Positions 9,164 through 18,487 of a stretch of DNA of 64,000 nucleotides are shown here, piece by piece. This DNA comes from Brevibacterium sp. UCMA 11754 (GTDB lineage: Bacteria > Actinomycetota > Actinomycetes > Actinomycetales > Brevibacteriaceae). Under the pieces are notes generated by a model. It saw only the letters and a program-made list of their open reading frames with translations, was not told the origin of the DNA and did not search any database. Every line of letters starts with the position of its first letter. Position 1 is the first letter of the stretch. The stretch is from contig NZ_JACBOT010000031.1 of NCBI RefSeq assembly GCF_021532275.1, forward strand, positions 1-64,000, written 5' to 3'. Both the position numbers and the translations under genes were made by a program.

Positions 9164-11656
9164 GTGCCGCCTCCATCCCTCGTGCCCACGCGCCTTCCCG
9201 CATTCAGACTCCTGGTGCTGGGATCAGTTCTCGGGCTCTTGGTCCTCGCCCTCGGACCGGCACTCACACCGGCCGCCGCTGCCCAGGAGTCATCGGCCAC
9301 CGAATCACCCTCCGCATCGGCCGCGAGCACCACAGCATCGTCAGCCACCGCAGCATCGGGAAACACCGGAACATCGGGTGAGGATTCGGAAGGCTCACAG
9401 GGGCCCGCCGGCAAGACCATCGTCTATGGCATACCCGGTCTGACCATCAACGATATCGATCCTGTGCGCACACCCAACCTCTATAAGCTCTTCTCCGAGG
9501 GTGCGGCTGCCAACCTCAATGTGCGCACCATAGGCTCGGCCACCTGCCCCGGCTCCGGCTGGCTGTCCATGGGCGCCGGCGCCCGCGCTCAGGCGGGTCC
9601 ACCCACCGATCCGGAACAGGAAGGCAACAGGGCCACCTGTCCCCCTCTGAGTGCCCCGTCGACCAGCGACGGTGTCGTAAAGAAGGCGCTGGATGATGCG
9701 GATGACGCCACGAAATCAGGCGCCGAGGCACAGAGATCAAGTGATGAAGATCTCGCCGAGGCTTCCGCTGACGGCACGGCCACCGCGACGATCGAGGACT
9801 TCGAGTCCATCAAGGAGTCGAACGTCGATTCCGGCTACTCGGTGGACTACGGGATGCTCGCCCGCCTCGTCCGAGAGCAGGGGAAATCCTGCGTCGCCGC
9901 CGAGGGCCCGGGAGCGGCCTACGCCGTGGCCGACGAGAACGGCATCGTGGCCAACTACACCGATGACGCCGCGTCCGCGGACTGCCGGCTCGACCTCGTC
10001 GATCTGGGCTCGATCGGCTCCTCGGCCTGGCTCTACGATCCGATCCCCGACTACTCCTACACCGTCCCCGTCTTCTTCGACCGCGAGGAACGCGTCGCCG
10101 AGGCGGACGAACGTCTGGGCGACAAGCTGGAGGAGGCCCGCGATTCAGCGACACCGGGAAGCGAAGAGCCCACGATCATGGTCGCCGGCCTCGGCGACAG
10201 TTCGAGTCTGCCGCAGCTGCGTGCATTCATCGCCTCCGGTCCCGGCTACGAACCAGGCAGCCTGTCCTCGGCCAGCACCCGCACCCCCGGTCTCCTGCAG
10301 CTCACGGACATCGCCCCGGGAATCCTCGACCAGTTCGGCGTCTCCTCCCCCAGCGGCATCTCCTTCGACAACACACCCACCGATGACGACCCGCAGGAAC
10401 GCATCGACGACCTCGTGTCCGAGTCGCAGAAGGCGACGTCGATCTACCAGCACCTGTCGACGTTCTCCCTGCTCCTCGACATCACCTTCTATCTGCTGTT
10501 CATCCTGTGCGGGGTCCTCCTGAGCCGGAATCTCCTCGGTCGCCGAGGTGGTGCGACGATCGCCCCGACCGTGCACAGATTCCTCGCCTGGGCCTCACTC
10601 GCGGTGGCGACCCTGCCGATGAGCGCATTCATGGCCGGCCTGTTCCCGTGGGCCAGACTCCCGCACCCCGGGTTCGGCCTCAGCGTCTCGATCGCAGTCT
10701 CGGCCGCGCTGCTCTTCGGTGCCTCACTGCTTCCGCCGTGGGGTCGGACCTGGCGCGGACGGGTGGCCGCACTCTCGCTGCTGAGCTTCCTCATCCTCTC
10801 CGCAGACCTCATCACCGGTTCGCATCTGCAGGGGAACTCGCTGCTGGGCTACAACCCGATCGTCGGCGGCCGCTACTACGGCCTGGGCAATCAGGGTGCG
10901 GCGATCTTCATCGTCAGTCTCTTCATCTTCCTGGGGCTTGCGATCTCCTGGCTGCGGGCCAAGGGGCATCGTCGGATGGTGTTCATCCTTCCCCTCGTCC
11001 TCGGATTGCTTGCGGTGTTCGTGTCCGGAAATCCGTCCTGGGGAGCGAAGTTCGGCGGCACGATCGCCACCCTGGCCGGCCTTCTCGTGCTGCTGGCTCT
11101 CGTCAGCCGCATCCGCCTCTCCATCTTCCGCCTCATGCTCATCGGGCTGGCCTCCTTGGCCGTGCTGCTGGGCATCGCGTTCCTCGACTGGCTGCGTGAG
11201 CCGGGGGCAAGGTCACACTTCGGGAATTTCTTCGACCAGATCGTCACCGGTGAGGCCCTCCAAGTGGTCGGGCGGAAACTCGGCGCCAATCTCCACATCA
11301 TGCAGATCAACCCGGCGTTGGCGATCGTGACTCCCCTCGCGGTCATCGCCATCCTGTTCTTCCTGCGCTATCTGCTCCACTTCCCCAGCATCGCTGCCAC
11401 CAGTCGCGCCGGTCTTCTGGCGAACAAGTGGAGGGGACGCCTGCCGCAGGTCTTCCGGGACCAGGACGTCCACTTCGGCTTCCTCGCCGCAGTCACAGGC
11501 ATGGCCGTGGGGCTGGTGCTCACGGACTCCGGCATCGCCGTGCCTTCGACAGGTGCCATGGTGCTCCTGCCCTACCTGCTGGCACTGAGCGCCGAACACG
11601 CGAAAGAGGACGTCGGAGTGAAGTCTGTCGCCGGTAAGAAGGCGGATCGAACATGA
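9164..11656 (+). CDS. Membrane protein with an alkaline-phosphatase-like outer domain (paralogue 1)
   Basis: The product is 830 residues. An N-terminal secretion signal or anchor lies at about 17-40 (LLVLGSVLGLLVLALGPAL), then a Ser/Thr/Ala linker to about 80, and an outer domain to about 430. The rest, about 432-800, is a block of some ten membrane helices. The outer domain begins like alkaline-phosphatase-superfamily enzymes (GKTIVYGIPGLTINDIDPVRTPNLYKL) and has a TCPGSGWLSMGAGARA motif, but I do not see a full set of metal ligands. The gene overlaps the next one by four bases, and that gene encodes a paralogue with the same layout. The start is GTG with only a weak ribosome-binding site. 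The function is unknown to me; a cell-envelope role is likely from topology. Confidence 0.7.
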   Translation: MPPPSLVPTRLPAFRLLVLGSVLGLLVLALGPALTPAAAAQESSATESPSASAASTTASSATAASGNTGTSGEDSEGSQGPAGKTIVYGIPGLTINDIDPVRTPNLYKLFSEGAAANLNVRTIGSATCPGSGWLSMGAGARAQAGPPTDPEQEGNRATCPPLSAPSTSDGVVKKALDDADDATKSGAEAQRSSDEDLAEASADGTATATIEDFESIKESNVDSGYSVDYGMLARLVREQGKSCVAAEGPGAAYAVADENGIVANYTDDAASADCRLDLVDLGSIGSSAWLYDPIPDYSYTVPVFFDREERVAEADERLGDKLEEARDSATPGSEEPTIMVAGLGDSSSLPQLRAFIASGPGYEPGSLSSASTRTPGLLQLTDIAPGILDQFGVSSPSGISFDNTPTDDDPQERIDDLVSESQKATSIYQHLSTFSLLLDITFYLLFILCGVLLSRNLLGRRGGATIAPTVHRFLAWASLAVATLPMSAFMAGLFPWARLPHPGFGLSVSIAVSAALLFGASLLPPWGRTWRGRVAALSLLSFLILSADLITGSHLQGNSLLGYNPIVGGRYYGLGNQGAAIFIVSLFIFLGLAISWLRAKGHRRMVFILPLVLGLLAVFVSGNPSWGAKFGGTIATLAGLLVLLALVSRIRLSIFRLMLIGLASLAVLLGIAFLDWLREPGARSHFGNFFDQIVTGEALQVVGRKLGANLHIMQINPALAIVTPLAVIAILFFLRYLLHFPSIAATSRAGLLANKWRGRLPQVFRDQDVHFGFLAAVTGMAVGLVLTDSGIAVPSTGAMVLLPYLLALSAEHAKEDVGVKSVAGKKADRT

Positions 11657-13791
11657 GAACACCCTCGCTGTCCGTGCGCATGTTGCTCGGCCTCTTCGTC
11701 ATCGCCTTACTCGTCCTCGGGATGCCGCAGGTCTCTCAAGCCGCGCCGACTCGGGGCATGGATGGACAGAGCGCATCGGAAGCGGAAGCCGCCTCGGCGG
11801 GCAAGGGTCCCATCTTCATCGGCGTCTCCGGTTTCAGCTTCGAGGACCTCGATCCACGCACCACTCCGAATCTGTGGAGGATGATGCAGACCGCGCAGAT
11901 CGGCACCATCACTCCCCGCAGCGTACGGGCGACCAGCTGCCCCGTCGACGGTTGGCTCGGCGTGGGTTCGGGACGGCGGGCCGCCGACGAACCCCGTGAA
12001 CAGTGCCGCGAACCGGCTCCGCCGCTCGACGGCTGGGTCTCCGACTGGGACGTCTATGCCCAGGTCGCCAGAAGCGACAACTACGACGCCGGCCTCGGCG
12101 ATCTGGCGGAGTCGGTGCCCGACATCGCTGCCTTCGGGCCCGGTGCCGCGATCGCGGCAGCCGACCACAGGGGCAAACTCGACGATTGGTCACCGATCGG
12201 CGACGACTTGGCCCAGAAGGCGAATCGGGCCTCACAGAACGGTGAACTCACACTCGTCGACCTCGGCGACACCACCTCGGACGGTTACTCCCTCAAGGCA
12301 CTTGACAGTCACGTCGGAGAGATTCTGGCAGCCGCCGGCTGGGTCGACGGTGACGACCCCGAACGTCTGACCGCAGGCACCTCGCCGATCATCTTCTCGT
12401 CGATCGCCGACGGTTCGGGCAAGAGCTCATCGATGCAGTCGACCATGATGCTGCGCCCCGGCGGGACTGCCGGACTGCTGAGCTCTTCATCGACTCGCCA
12501 ACCCGGCCTCATCCAGGTCCCCGATATCGCACCGACGCTCGTCGAGCTCAGCGATGGGCAGGCCATGCGGAACGCGGCCGGCGCCCCGATGGCCAACCAG
12601 AACGCAGACAGCAGCTGGGAATCGCGCTTCCAGGCCGTTCTCGACCGTCAGGTGGCGGTGAAGACCCAGAACGAACTGTCCACCTGGTTCTTCCCCGTCG
12701 TCGCCTCCCTCATGGTCGGCCTGCTGGTCCTGGCCTGGTTCCTACGCAAGAACCATCGCGCCCTCGTCCATTCCGGAGCCTACCGGTTGGGCATCGTCTT
12801 CGCGGCAATGCCGGTGTCGACCTATCTGGTCAACACCGTGCCCTGGGAGAGAGCGACCAACCCTGATATTGCGATGCTGGGAGCCTTGGCCGGCTGGTCA
12901 CTGATACTCGGGGCCATCGCCCTGCTGGGCCCGTGGCGCGGGTACAAACTCGGGCCCGTGCTCTTCGTCAGCGTCGTCACGGTCCTCGTCCTCGCCTACG
13001 ACGTCATCACCGGTTCTCAGCTCCAGATGTCAACACTGCTGGGCGAACCGCTGCTCATCGCATCGAGGTTCTACGGCATCGGCAATTCCGCACTCGCGCT
13101 CTACTGCTGTGCTCTGCTGCTGGCCGTGGCCGGCTTCGCATCGCTGACGACGAGACCGATCATGCGCATCCTCATCGTCACCGTGCCGATCCTCGTCTCG
13201 AGCGTCCTCCTGGCAGCCCCGGGACTGGGCACGAAGTTCGGGTCCGTCCCGACGCTGATCATCGGCGTCGCCTACCTCGTCCTCGCGGCCGCAGGAATCC
13301 GATTCTCGCTCAAACGCATGGGACTGACCGTGGGCATCGCAGGCTTCGTCATGCTGGCGGTCCTGTTCATCGACTGGCTGCGTCCCGCCGATCAGCGCAC
13401 CCACTTCGGCCGCTTCTTCGATTCCATCATCAGCGGCGAGGCCCTGAGCGTGCTGGCCCGCAAGATCGGCATGAATATCGACATCCTGACCCAGTCGTGG
13501 ATGACGCTGGTCCTGCCGCTCATCATCATCGGCGTGTTCTGGCTGGCACTGGAACCGCAGCGTTTCTCACTGCAGGGAATGACCGACGCCTACCATCGGA
13601 TCCCACTGCTGCGAGCGGGCGTGATCAGCCTCGCCATCCTGCTGGGCGTCGGCACGATCATCAACGACTCGGGAATCGTCGTCCCGGCCGTGGGCATCCT
13701 CTTCCTCGTCCCCGTCCTCGTCCACCTCGAAACCTTCGAGACGAAGCAGACGGCAGACAGCGACGACCAGACGGAACAATCCAGCATCTGA
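11653..13791 (+). CDS. Membrane protein with an alkaline-phosphatase-like outer domain (paralogue 2)
   Basis: The product is 712 residues and copies the plan of its upstream neighbour: signal or anchor at about 8-30, outer domain to about 340, then about ten membrane helices (344-690). Matching motifs are IFIGVSGFSFEDLDPRTTPNLWRMM and TSCPVDGWLGVGSGRRA; the TM regions share a GxRFYGIGN/GGRYYGLGN element and DWLRPADQRTHFGRFFD versus DWLREPGARSHFGNFFD. The ATG overlaps the upstream stop (ATGA), so the two are translationally coupled and may form a complex. It converges on the nucleotidase gene with one base between stop codons. Family membership beyond an AlkP-like fold is not certain. Confidence 0.7.
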   Translation: MRTPSLSVRMLLGLFVIALLVLGMPQVSQAAPTRGMDGQSASEAEAASAGKGPIFIGVSGFSFEDLDPRTTPNLWRMMQTAQIGTITPRSVRATSCPVDGWLGVGSGRRAADEPREQCREPAPPLDGWVSDWDVYAQVARSDNYDAGLGDLAESVPDIAAFGPGAAIAAADHRGKLDDWSPIGDDLAQKANRASQNGELTLVDLGDTTSDGYSLKALDSHVGEILAAAGWVDGDDPERLTAGTSPIIFSSIADGSGKSSSMQSTMMLRPGGTAGLLSSSSTRQPGLIQVPDIAPTLVELSDGQAMRNAAGAPMANQNADSSWESRFQAVLDRQVAVKTQNELSTWFFPVVASLMVGLLVLAWFLRKNHRALVHSGAYRLGIVFAAMPVSTYLVNTVPWERATNPDIAMLGALAGWSLILGAIALLGPWRGYKLGPVLFVSVVTVLVLAYDVITGSQLQMSTLLGEPLLIASRFYGIGNSALALYCCALLLAVAGFASLTTRPIMRILIVTVPILVSSVLLAAPGLGTKFGSVPTLIIGVAYLVLAAAGIRFSLKRMGLTVGIAGFVMLAVLFIDWLRPADQRTHFGRFFDSIISGEALSVLARKIGMNIDILTQSWMTLVLPLIIIGVFWLALEPQRFSLQGMTDAYHRIPLLRAGVISLAILLGVGTIINDSGIVVPAVGILFLVPVLVHLETFETKQTADSDDQTEQSSI

Positions 13792-13792
13792 T

Positions 13793-16435
13793 TCACACGG
13801 TGTTCTTGCGCCGACGCACTACGGTCACAGCCATGCTGCCTGCAACGATGAGTGCGAGTGCCGCAGCCACGAGGTTCATGGCTTCGAAGCCGGTGCGAGG
13901 CAGGTCCCCGCCGTCCTTCGAACCGTCGGCTTCGACTCCACTGCCATCCGCATTCGCCGAGGTGGCGCCGGAGACGTCCGCGTTCGCTCCGTCGGCATTC
14001 GCTCCCGATCCCGATCCGTCGTCACCACCGGCACCACCGTCGGCGCTGGCGTTGGAGTTGGAGTTGGCATCCGATCCTGCAACGTCAGAGGTGCCATCAA
14101 CACCGCCATCATCGCCGGCCGCAGCATTCGCCTCATCGCCGATCTGTGCCGTGGCCTCGAATTCGTGGCTGACCGGTAGCGGGTTGTCATCCCACCACTC
14201 GCCCTCGCCGGCCTTGAGACCCACCTCGACGGTGACCTCACCGGAGGCATCATCGGGTGCGGTGACATTGATGGCGACGTCGCTGGCACCGGCTGGGATC
14301 GATTCCAAGGACATCGTCTTCGCCGCAGCGTCGACCTTCACCTCGGGGGCCTTCGCCGTCTCCGACTTCGCTGCCTTCTGGGCTCGGGCCGATTGCGAGT
14401 CAGCGGCGCTGACGGTGTATCCCTCGGGCAGGTCAACGGTCACGTCCACCGGTCCTGGGACCTCCGCCTCGGCGGTGGTGTTGAGGACGAAGTCCTTGCT
14501 CTCACCTGGCTCGATGCCATTGTCGGGGGCAGCGAGATCGACTGTGAGGTCACCGTTGTCGATGACGTCCTTCGTCAGATCGGCCTGGCGTTCGTCGTTG
14601 TCCGGCGAGACCTTCTCGTTCTCGTCAGTAGTCTTCTCGAAGTAGTCGATCCAGGTCTCGAAGTCAGTGAGTCCGGAGAGTTCGAAGTCACCCTCGGCGA
14701 AGGAGGAGAAGTTGTCTCCTCCGGCGGCGAGGAAGCTCAGCGTCGCAACCCTGTACTCCTTATCCGGGTCGAGCTTCTTGCCATCGACCTCGACCGACTT
14801 CACGTGCTCACCCTCGGCCGCATCGGAGTCGTAGACGACTTCGAGCTCGTCGGAGATCCCGAGGTGGAGGAACGGCCGCGAGGCATCTGCTGGCTGCCAC
14901 TGCTCTTCGAACAGTCCGATGACATCGGAGCCCTGCATCGTCACGACGCCATGATCGTTGGCGAAGGGCAGGACCGAGCTGAGTTCAGCGGCCGTGACTT
15001 CGCACTTGTCCTCGGTGTTGTAGATGTCATCGCATCTGAGATCCGTGCGCAGTCCGCCCGGGTTCGTGATGCCGAAGTCGGCCTCGTCGAGCTGTGTGCC
15101 TTCGACTCCGTCCTTGAGGGCGTCAGCGACCAGGTTGCCCAGGGTGCTCTCCGCACCGCGGTCCTCTTCGCCGTCCTTCGTGGCGCGGGTGATGTCCTCG
15201 CTGATCTCACCTGCAACGACAGAGCCTGGGACCTTCGCCTTCTCGTCGGCGTCCGCGATGATCTTCGCGACTTCATCGACGACGGGCGAATCGTAGCTCT
15301 TCTTCTCCGTTTTGATGAGATCGGAGTTCTCGGTCGTCCAGTTTCCCTCGGCATCTGCTTCGAGCTGGACCTGGCCGACGTATTCGCCGTAGCTGCCGGC
15401 CTCGACCACGGGGCGAGTCCGGTCGGGTTCACCGGGCACAGGGGCCTCGAACGAGTACGGCAGGTGGGTGTGGCCGGTGAAGAGCACGTCGACGGACGCA
15501 TCTGCCTCTGTCACGAGCTTGTCGAACTCGGCGTTCGATGCCTGGGCATCTCCCAGGCTCTTCGTGCTTGAGGCGCCGAGGTGGGCCTCGACGACTGTCA
15601 TATCCGGCTGTTCGTCAGCGGGCAGAGCCTCGATCTCGCCGGCGACACGGTTGACGGCGTCGGTGGGGTCACCGAACTCGAGATCTGCGATGCCGGCGGG
15701 TGAGACCAAGGACTTGGTGTCCTTGGTGACGACGCCGATGACGGCGACCTTCACACCGCCCACATCGATCGTCGTATAGCCGTCGAGCCCGTCGACGACG
15801 TCGGTGGTGCCCTTGTCGTAGACGTTGGCGGCAAGGTAAGGGAAGTCCGATTCGGAGGAGACTCTGCCGGTCAGATCGTCGATGCCCTGGTCGAACTCGT
15901 GGTTGCCGACGGCCGAAGCCTGGGCGCCGATGGCGTTGAGTACGTCGAGTGTCGGGGCGTCCTGCTGAGAGGAGGAGACGTAGGTGGAGGCTCCGATGTT
16001 GTCACCGGCGGAGAGGAACCCGGTTCCGGCTGTGCCTTCCGCAGCTGCATACTTCGCACGCTCTTCCTCGACGACCGAGGCGAGCTCCGTACCGGCCTCG
16101 GCGATGCGTCCGTGGAAATCGGTGATGTTGAGCAGCTGGACTTTGGTGCCCTCGGCTGCCGCCTGAGCAGAGGCATCCTTGTCGGCAGTCTTGTCGGCGT
16201 CGGCAGTCTTGCCAGCACTGGTACCGGCACCGGCTTCGGCAGCGGACGAGGCTGCATCCGATGAGCCATCTAGTGACGATCTGTCTGAGGATGGGTCGGG
16301 AAGGCTGGCCTCGGCGGGTGCTTCCCTGACGGAATCACCTCCGAGGGACGAGGCAACAGCAGGAGCGGCGCCCGGCAGCGTCAACATCGACACTGCCGCT
16401 CCTGTTGCCAACATCTTCGTCACAAGTTTCGACAT
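13793..16435 (-). CDS. Sortase-anchored 5'-nucleotidase / UDP-sugar hydrolase-type metallophosphoesterase
   Basis: The product is 880 residues. A signal peptide ends near residue 30 (ending AVASSLGG). The metallophosphoesterase domain shows NITDFHGRI (about 105), SAGDNIG (about 142), GNHEFDQG (about 178) and GHTHLPY. The 5'-nucleotidase C-terminal domain carries ITNPGGLRTDL near 458. After a bacterial adhesin-like domain and an Asn/Gly/Ala/Asp-rich linker comes LPRTG at 845-849, a membrane helix and an RRRK tail, the classic cell-wall sorting signal. It would hydrolyse extracellular nucleotides for phosphate and nucleoside salvage. It stands alone, ending against the convergent membrane-protein gene. 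Confidence 0.9.
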   Translation of the reverse strand: MSKLVTKMLATGAAVSMLTLPGAAPAVASSLGGDSVREAPAEASLPDPSSDRSSLDGSSDAASSAAEAGAGTSAGKTADADKTADKDASAQAAAEGTKVQLLNITDFHGRIAEAGTELASVVEEERAKYAAAEGTAGTGFLSAGDNIGASTYVSSSQQDAPTLDVLNAIGAQASAVGNHEFDQGIDDLTGRVSSESDFPYLAANVYDKGTTDVVDGLDGYTTIDVGGVKVAVIGVVTKDTKSLVSPAGIADLEFGDPTDAVNRVAGEIEALPADEQPDMTVVEAHLGASSTKSLGDAQASNAEFDKLVTEADASVDVLFTGHTHLPYSFEAPVPGEPDRTRPVVEAGSYGEYVGQVQLEADAEGNWTTENSDLIKTEKKSYDSPVVDEVAKIIADADEKAKVPGSVVAGEISEDITRATKDGEEDRGAESTLGNLVADALKDGVEGTQLDEADFGITNPGGLRTDLRCDDIYNTEDKCEVTAAELSSVLPFANDHGVVTMQGSDVIGLFEEQWQPADASRPFLHLGISDELEVVYDSDAAEGEHVKSVEVDGKKLDPDKEYRVATLSFLAAGGDNFSSFAEGDFELSGLTDFETWIDYFEKTTDENEKVSPDNDERQADLTKDVIDNGDLTVDLAAPDNGIEPGESKDFVLNTTAEAEVPGPVDVTVDLPEGYTVSAADSQSARAQKAAKSETAKAPEVKVDAAAKTMSLESIPAGASDVAINVTAPDDASGEVTVEVGLKAGEGEWWDDNPLPVSHEFEATAQIGDEANAAAGDDGGVDGTSDVAGSDANSNSNASADGGAGGDDGSGSGANADGANADVSGATSANADGSGVEADGSKDGGDLPRTGFEAMNLVAAALALIVAGSMAVTVVRRRKNTV

Positions 16436-16661
16436 GTGTTCAAGTTCCTTTGGTCATTTCATCCACTGCACAACCACTGTGCCTCGCGAGGATCAAGCAG
16501 ACTCATCCTGCAGTGCCGAAGAGAACGGGGAGTTACCTACACGTGAATGTACACAGGATTTTCACATCTGGGAAGAGGGATTCTCTCAAAAAGACGACAA
16601 GGCACCCCGTCAACATTGATCAGATGCTGAGTATGAGGGGCCACATGCAGAGCATCAGGGG

Positions 16662-17516
16662 CTAATCCTGAGTGCGACGCGCCATCGTCTGAGCCGCGCG
16701 GGAGGCATAGAATTCGGCCTCGGGATAACCCACTCCGGTGAGGACGAGCCCGTGTGCGGGCGTGACGAACATGGGCATATCGGGTTCGATGCCGGTGTCC
16801 GCCTCGGCGAGGAGTTCGGCGGGCCGAGTCACCGGCCAAGTGCCGGATCCGACCTTGATCAGCCCGCCCACCAGGGCACGGACCATGTGGTGGCAGAACG
16901 CATCGGCACGCAGATCGATCGTGATCACGGCTTCCTGATCCCGGGTGACATCGAGTTCGTGGAGGGTGCGGATGGTCGTCGCACCTGCCCGTGGCTTGCA
17001 GAATGGAAGGAAGTCGTGCAGGCCCTGGGCCTCTCGAGCGGCCTCGGCCATCGCCTCGGCGTCGAGTTCACCCTTGTGTCGCAGCGTCATGGGGGTCAGC
17101 AGCGGGTCGATGAAGGACCGACGGTCGGCGAGTCTGTACTGGTAAGTCCGCCACAGTGCGGAAAACCGGGCATCGAAGTCCCCCGGGACCTCGGATACGG
17201 CATGGATGATGATGTCATCGGTGTCATCGACAGTGAGGACTCCGCGCAGACGCGACAGCAGAGCCGCCTCGGCGGACCGGGAGGCCTTGCCGATGAGCTT
17301 CTCGATACCTGCTGTGGGCAGGTCGATGTGGACGGTCTGCCGTCTCGCGTGGACGCCTGAGTCGGTGCGTCCGGCAACGACGGTGGCCACCTCGTCGCCG
17401 GTGATCCGGGCCAGCCCAGCCTCGAGCGATGCCTGTACGGTACGCAGGCCGGGTTGCTTCGCCCAGCCGTGGAAGTCGGTGCCGCGGTAGCCGAGGTCGA
17501 TGCGGAACCGCGTCAT
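16662..17516 (-). CDS. truA: tRNA pseudouridine synthase A
   Basis: TruA converts U38-U40 in the anticodon arm of tRNAs to pseudouridine. The product is 284 residues, the usual length. It begins MTRFRIDLGYRGTDFHGWAKQPG and carries the catalytic Asp52 in AGRTDSGVHA. Later family motifs include the FCHHMVRALVGGLIKVG stretch. The start overlaps the stop of the LemA-like gene upstream by four bases, so the two are coupled. In many actinobacteria truA lies close to rplM-rpsI; here the AlkP-like pair and the nucleotidase sit between them. Confidence 0.95.
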   Translation of the reverse strand: MTRFRIDLGYRGTDFHGWAKQPGLRTVQASLEAGLARITGDEVATVVAGRTDSGVHARRQTVHIDLPTAGIEKLIGKASRSAEAALLSRLRGVLTVDDTDDIIIHAVSEVPGDFDARFSALWRTYQYRLADRRSFIDPLLTPMTLRHKGELDAEAMAEAAREAQGLHDFLPFCKPRAGATTIRTLHELDVTRDQEAVITIDLRADAFCHHMVRALVGGLIKVGSGTWPVTRPAELLAEADTGIEPDMPMFVTPAHGLVLTGVGYPEAEFYASRAAQTMARRTQD

Positions 17517-18211
17517 GATCCGGCTGGTCGTGTGTGGTCCTGGGCTCCAGACTGTTCTTCAGACTGCGCCTCGGTGTACGACTGCTCAGACTCCACCTCG
17601 GTGGAGGGACCCTGAGGTTGGGATTCGGTGAAGGGTTCGCGGGCCTTGAACACATTCTGAAACAGCCTCGACACGGCTCGTTCGCGCTGTCGGTGGTAGA
17701 GATCGACGTTCGCGTTGTAGATGCGGGCCCCGGACCGGATGCGTTCGGTCAGCACGTTCAGCTGGCCGTGCAGAAGCGCGATCGTGGTGTCGAGCTCTTC
17801 ACGGGGGCTCGTCTGCATCGCCAGGGTCGAATCAGAGGCGCTGGCCTTGTCGGTGACCTGGCTGGGAATCTGTGCCGCATCGTCGACGGCTCGGGTCAGC
17901 GCGCGTTCCGCGGCCGCACCGCGGGGGCCGAACGGTGCACGCTCGGCCGAGGCAAGCGCAAGTTCGACAGTGCTGAGATCTCGCGTGGTGACCTGCTGCA
18001 GGGTCCCGATGTAGGCGGGCACAAGGGCGTGCCGACCGCGGAGTTCGACCAGCAGCTGGCGTTTGGCCTCATCGCAGAGTGAACGGGCCATCGAGAGCTG
18101 ATTGAACCGCAAGAAGGTGAGGACCAGTGCGAGGACGACGAGGGCGAGGACACATGCCCCGACGATGAACCAGACCAATCTCGCCTCCCCTCTCATTCGC
18201 ATTCCCGACAC
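17513..18211 (-). CDS. LemA-like membrane-anchored protein
   Basis: The product is 232 residues with one N-terminal membrane helix (about 12-34, LVWFIVGACVLALVVLALVLTF) and then a helical region. The LemA family pattern is visible: an ELRGRHALVPAYIGTLQ segment after the helix and ARIYNANVDLYHRQRE near residue 165. The last 40 residues are a Glu/Ser/Gln-rich tail. The family has no firm biochemical role. It overlaps truA by four bases and heads that pair. The divergent glycosyltransferase starts 276 bases away. Confidence 0.6.
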   Translation of the reverse strand: MSGMRMRGEARLVWFIVGACVLALVVLALVLTFLRFNQLSMARSLCDEAKRQLLVELRGRHALVPAYIGTLQQVTTRDLSTVELALASAERAPFGPRGAAAERALTRAVDDAAQIPSQVTDKASASDSTLAMQTSPREELDTTIALLHGQLNVLTERIRSGARIYNANVDLYHRQRERAVSRLFQNVFKAREPFTESQPQGPSTEVESEQSYTEAQSEEQSGAQDHTRPAGS

Positions 18212-18299
18212 TTAAGTTTACGCGGGGTTCAGACCCGTCGCGAACCAGCCGCCGGCTGGTCACCGAAAGCCCCACTATTTCTGCATCACCGCTGATCGC

Positions 18300-18413
18300 G
18301 AGCGACTCCAGATCCGATCGTGCGCGGCGGCAACCCCGATCGAGCGGCCGCAGATCCGACCGAGCGGCCGCAGATCCGACCATGAGCGACTCCAGATCCG
18401 ACCGTGAGCGGCG
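18300..18413. repeat. Short direct repeats ahead of the glycosyltransferase
   Basis: The 20-base unit CGAGCGGCCGCAGATCCGAC occurs twice in perfect tandem at 18341-18360 and 18361-18380. It is flanked by two 30-base near-identical copies (18300-18329 and 18384-18413, two mismatches) that share the CAGATCCGA core. The rest of the 18212-18487 gap shows no gene. Confidence 0.8.
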
Positions 18414-18487
18414 ATTTCGGCCTTTGGTCGCCGGAGGGACGCCTCGATGTCGCCCGTCCTTCACCCTGAGGGCGTGAACTGAGTTCT

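Larger units (their letters stand above)
1..10149. repeat. Large inverted repeat, about 5.06 kb per arm
   Basis: Bases 1-5067 read as the reverse complement of 5087-10149, with a 19-base spacer at 5068-5086. Gene pairs mirror each other: rplM 1249/8898, rpsI 1728/8419, glmM 2495/7652. The arms are not identical. The left arm has many one-base indels, mostly in short homopolymers, for example an extra A near 2569, an extra T near 2668 and lost bases near 470 and 590. Both arms have indels within about 250 bases of the apex. The central piece of the ABC gene ends in short inverted copies of GAGAAC that could seed a fold-back. This pattern suggests a chimeric read or contig-end misassembly and not a biological duplication. 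The left arm runs off the window start, so its true end is not visible. Confidence 0.95.

Noticed and set aside
12933-14645. Long open frame on the plus strand over the end of the second AlkP-like gene and the nucleotidase
   Set aside because: Its translation is Arg/His/Pro/Ser-rich and overlaps two well-supported genes in other frames; it is a GC-rich shadow.
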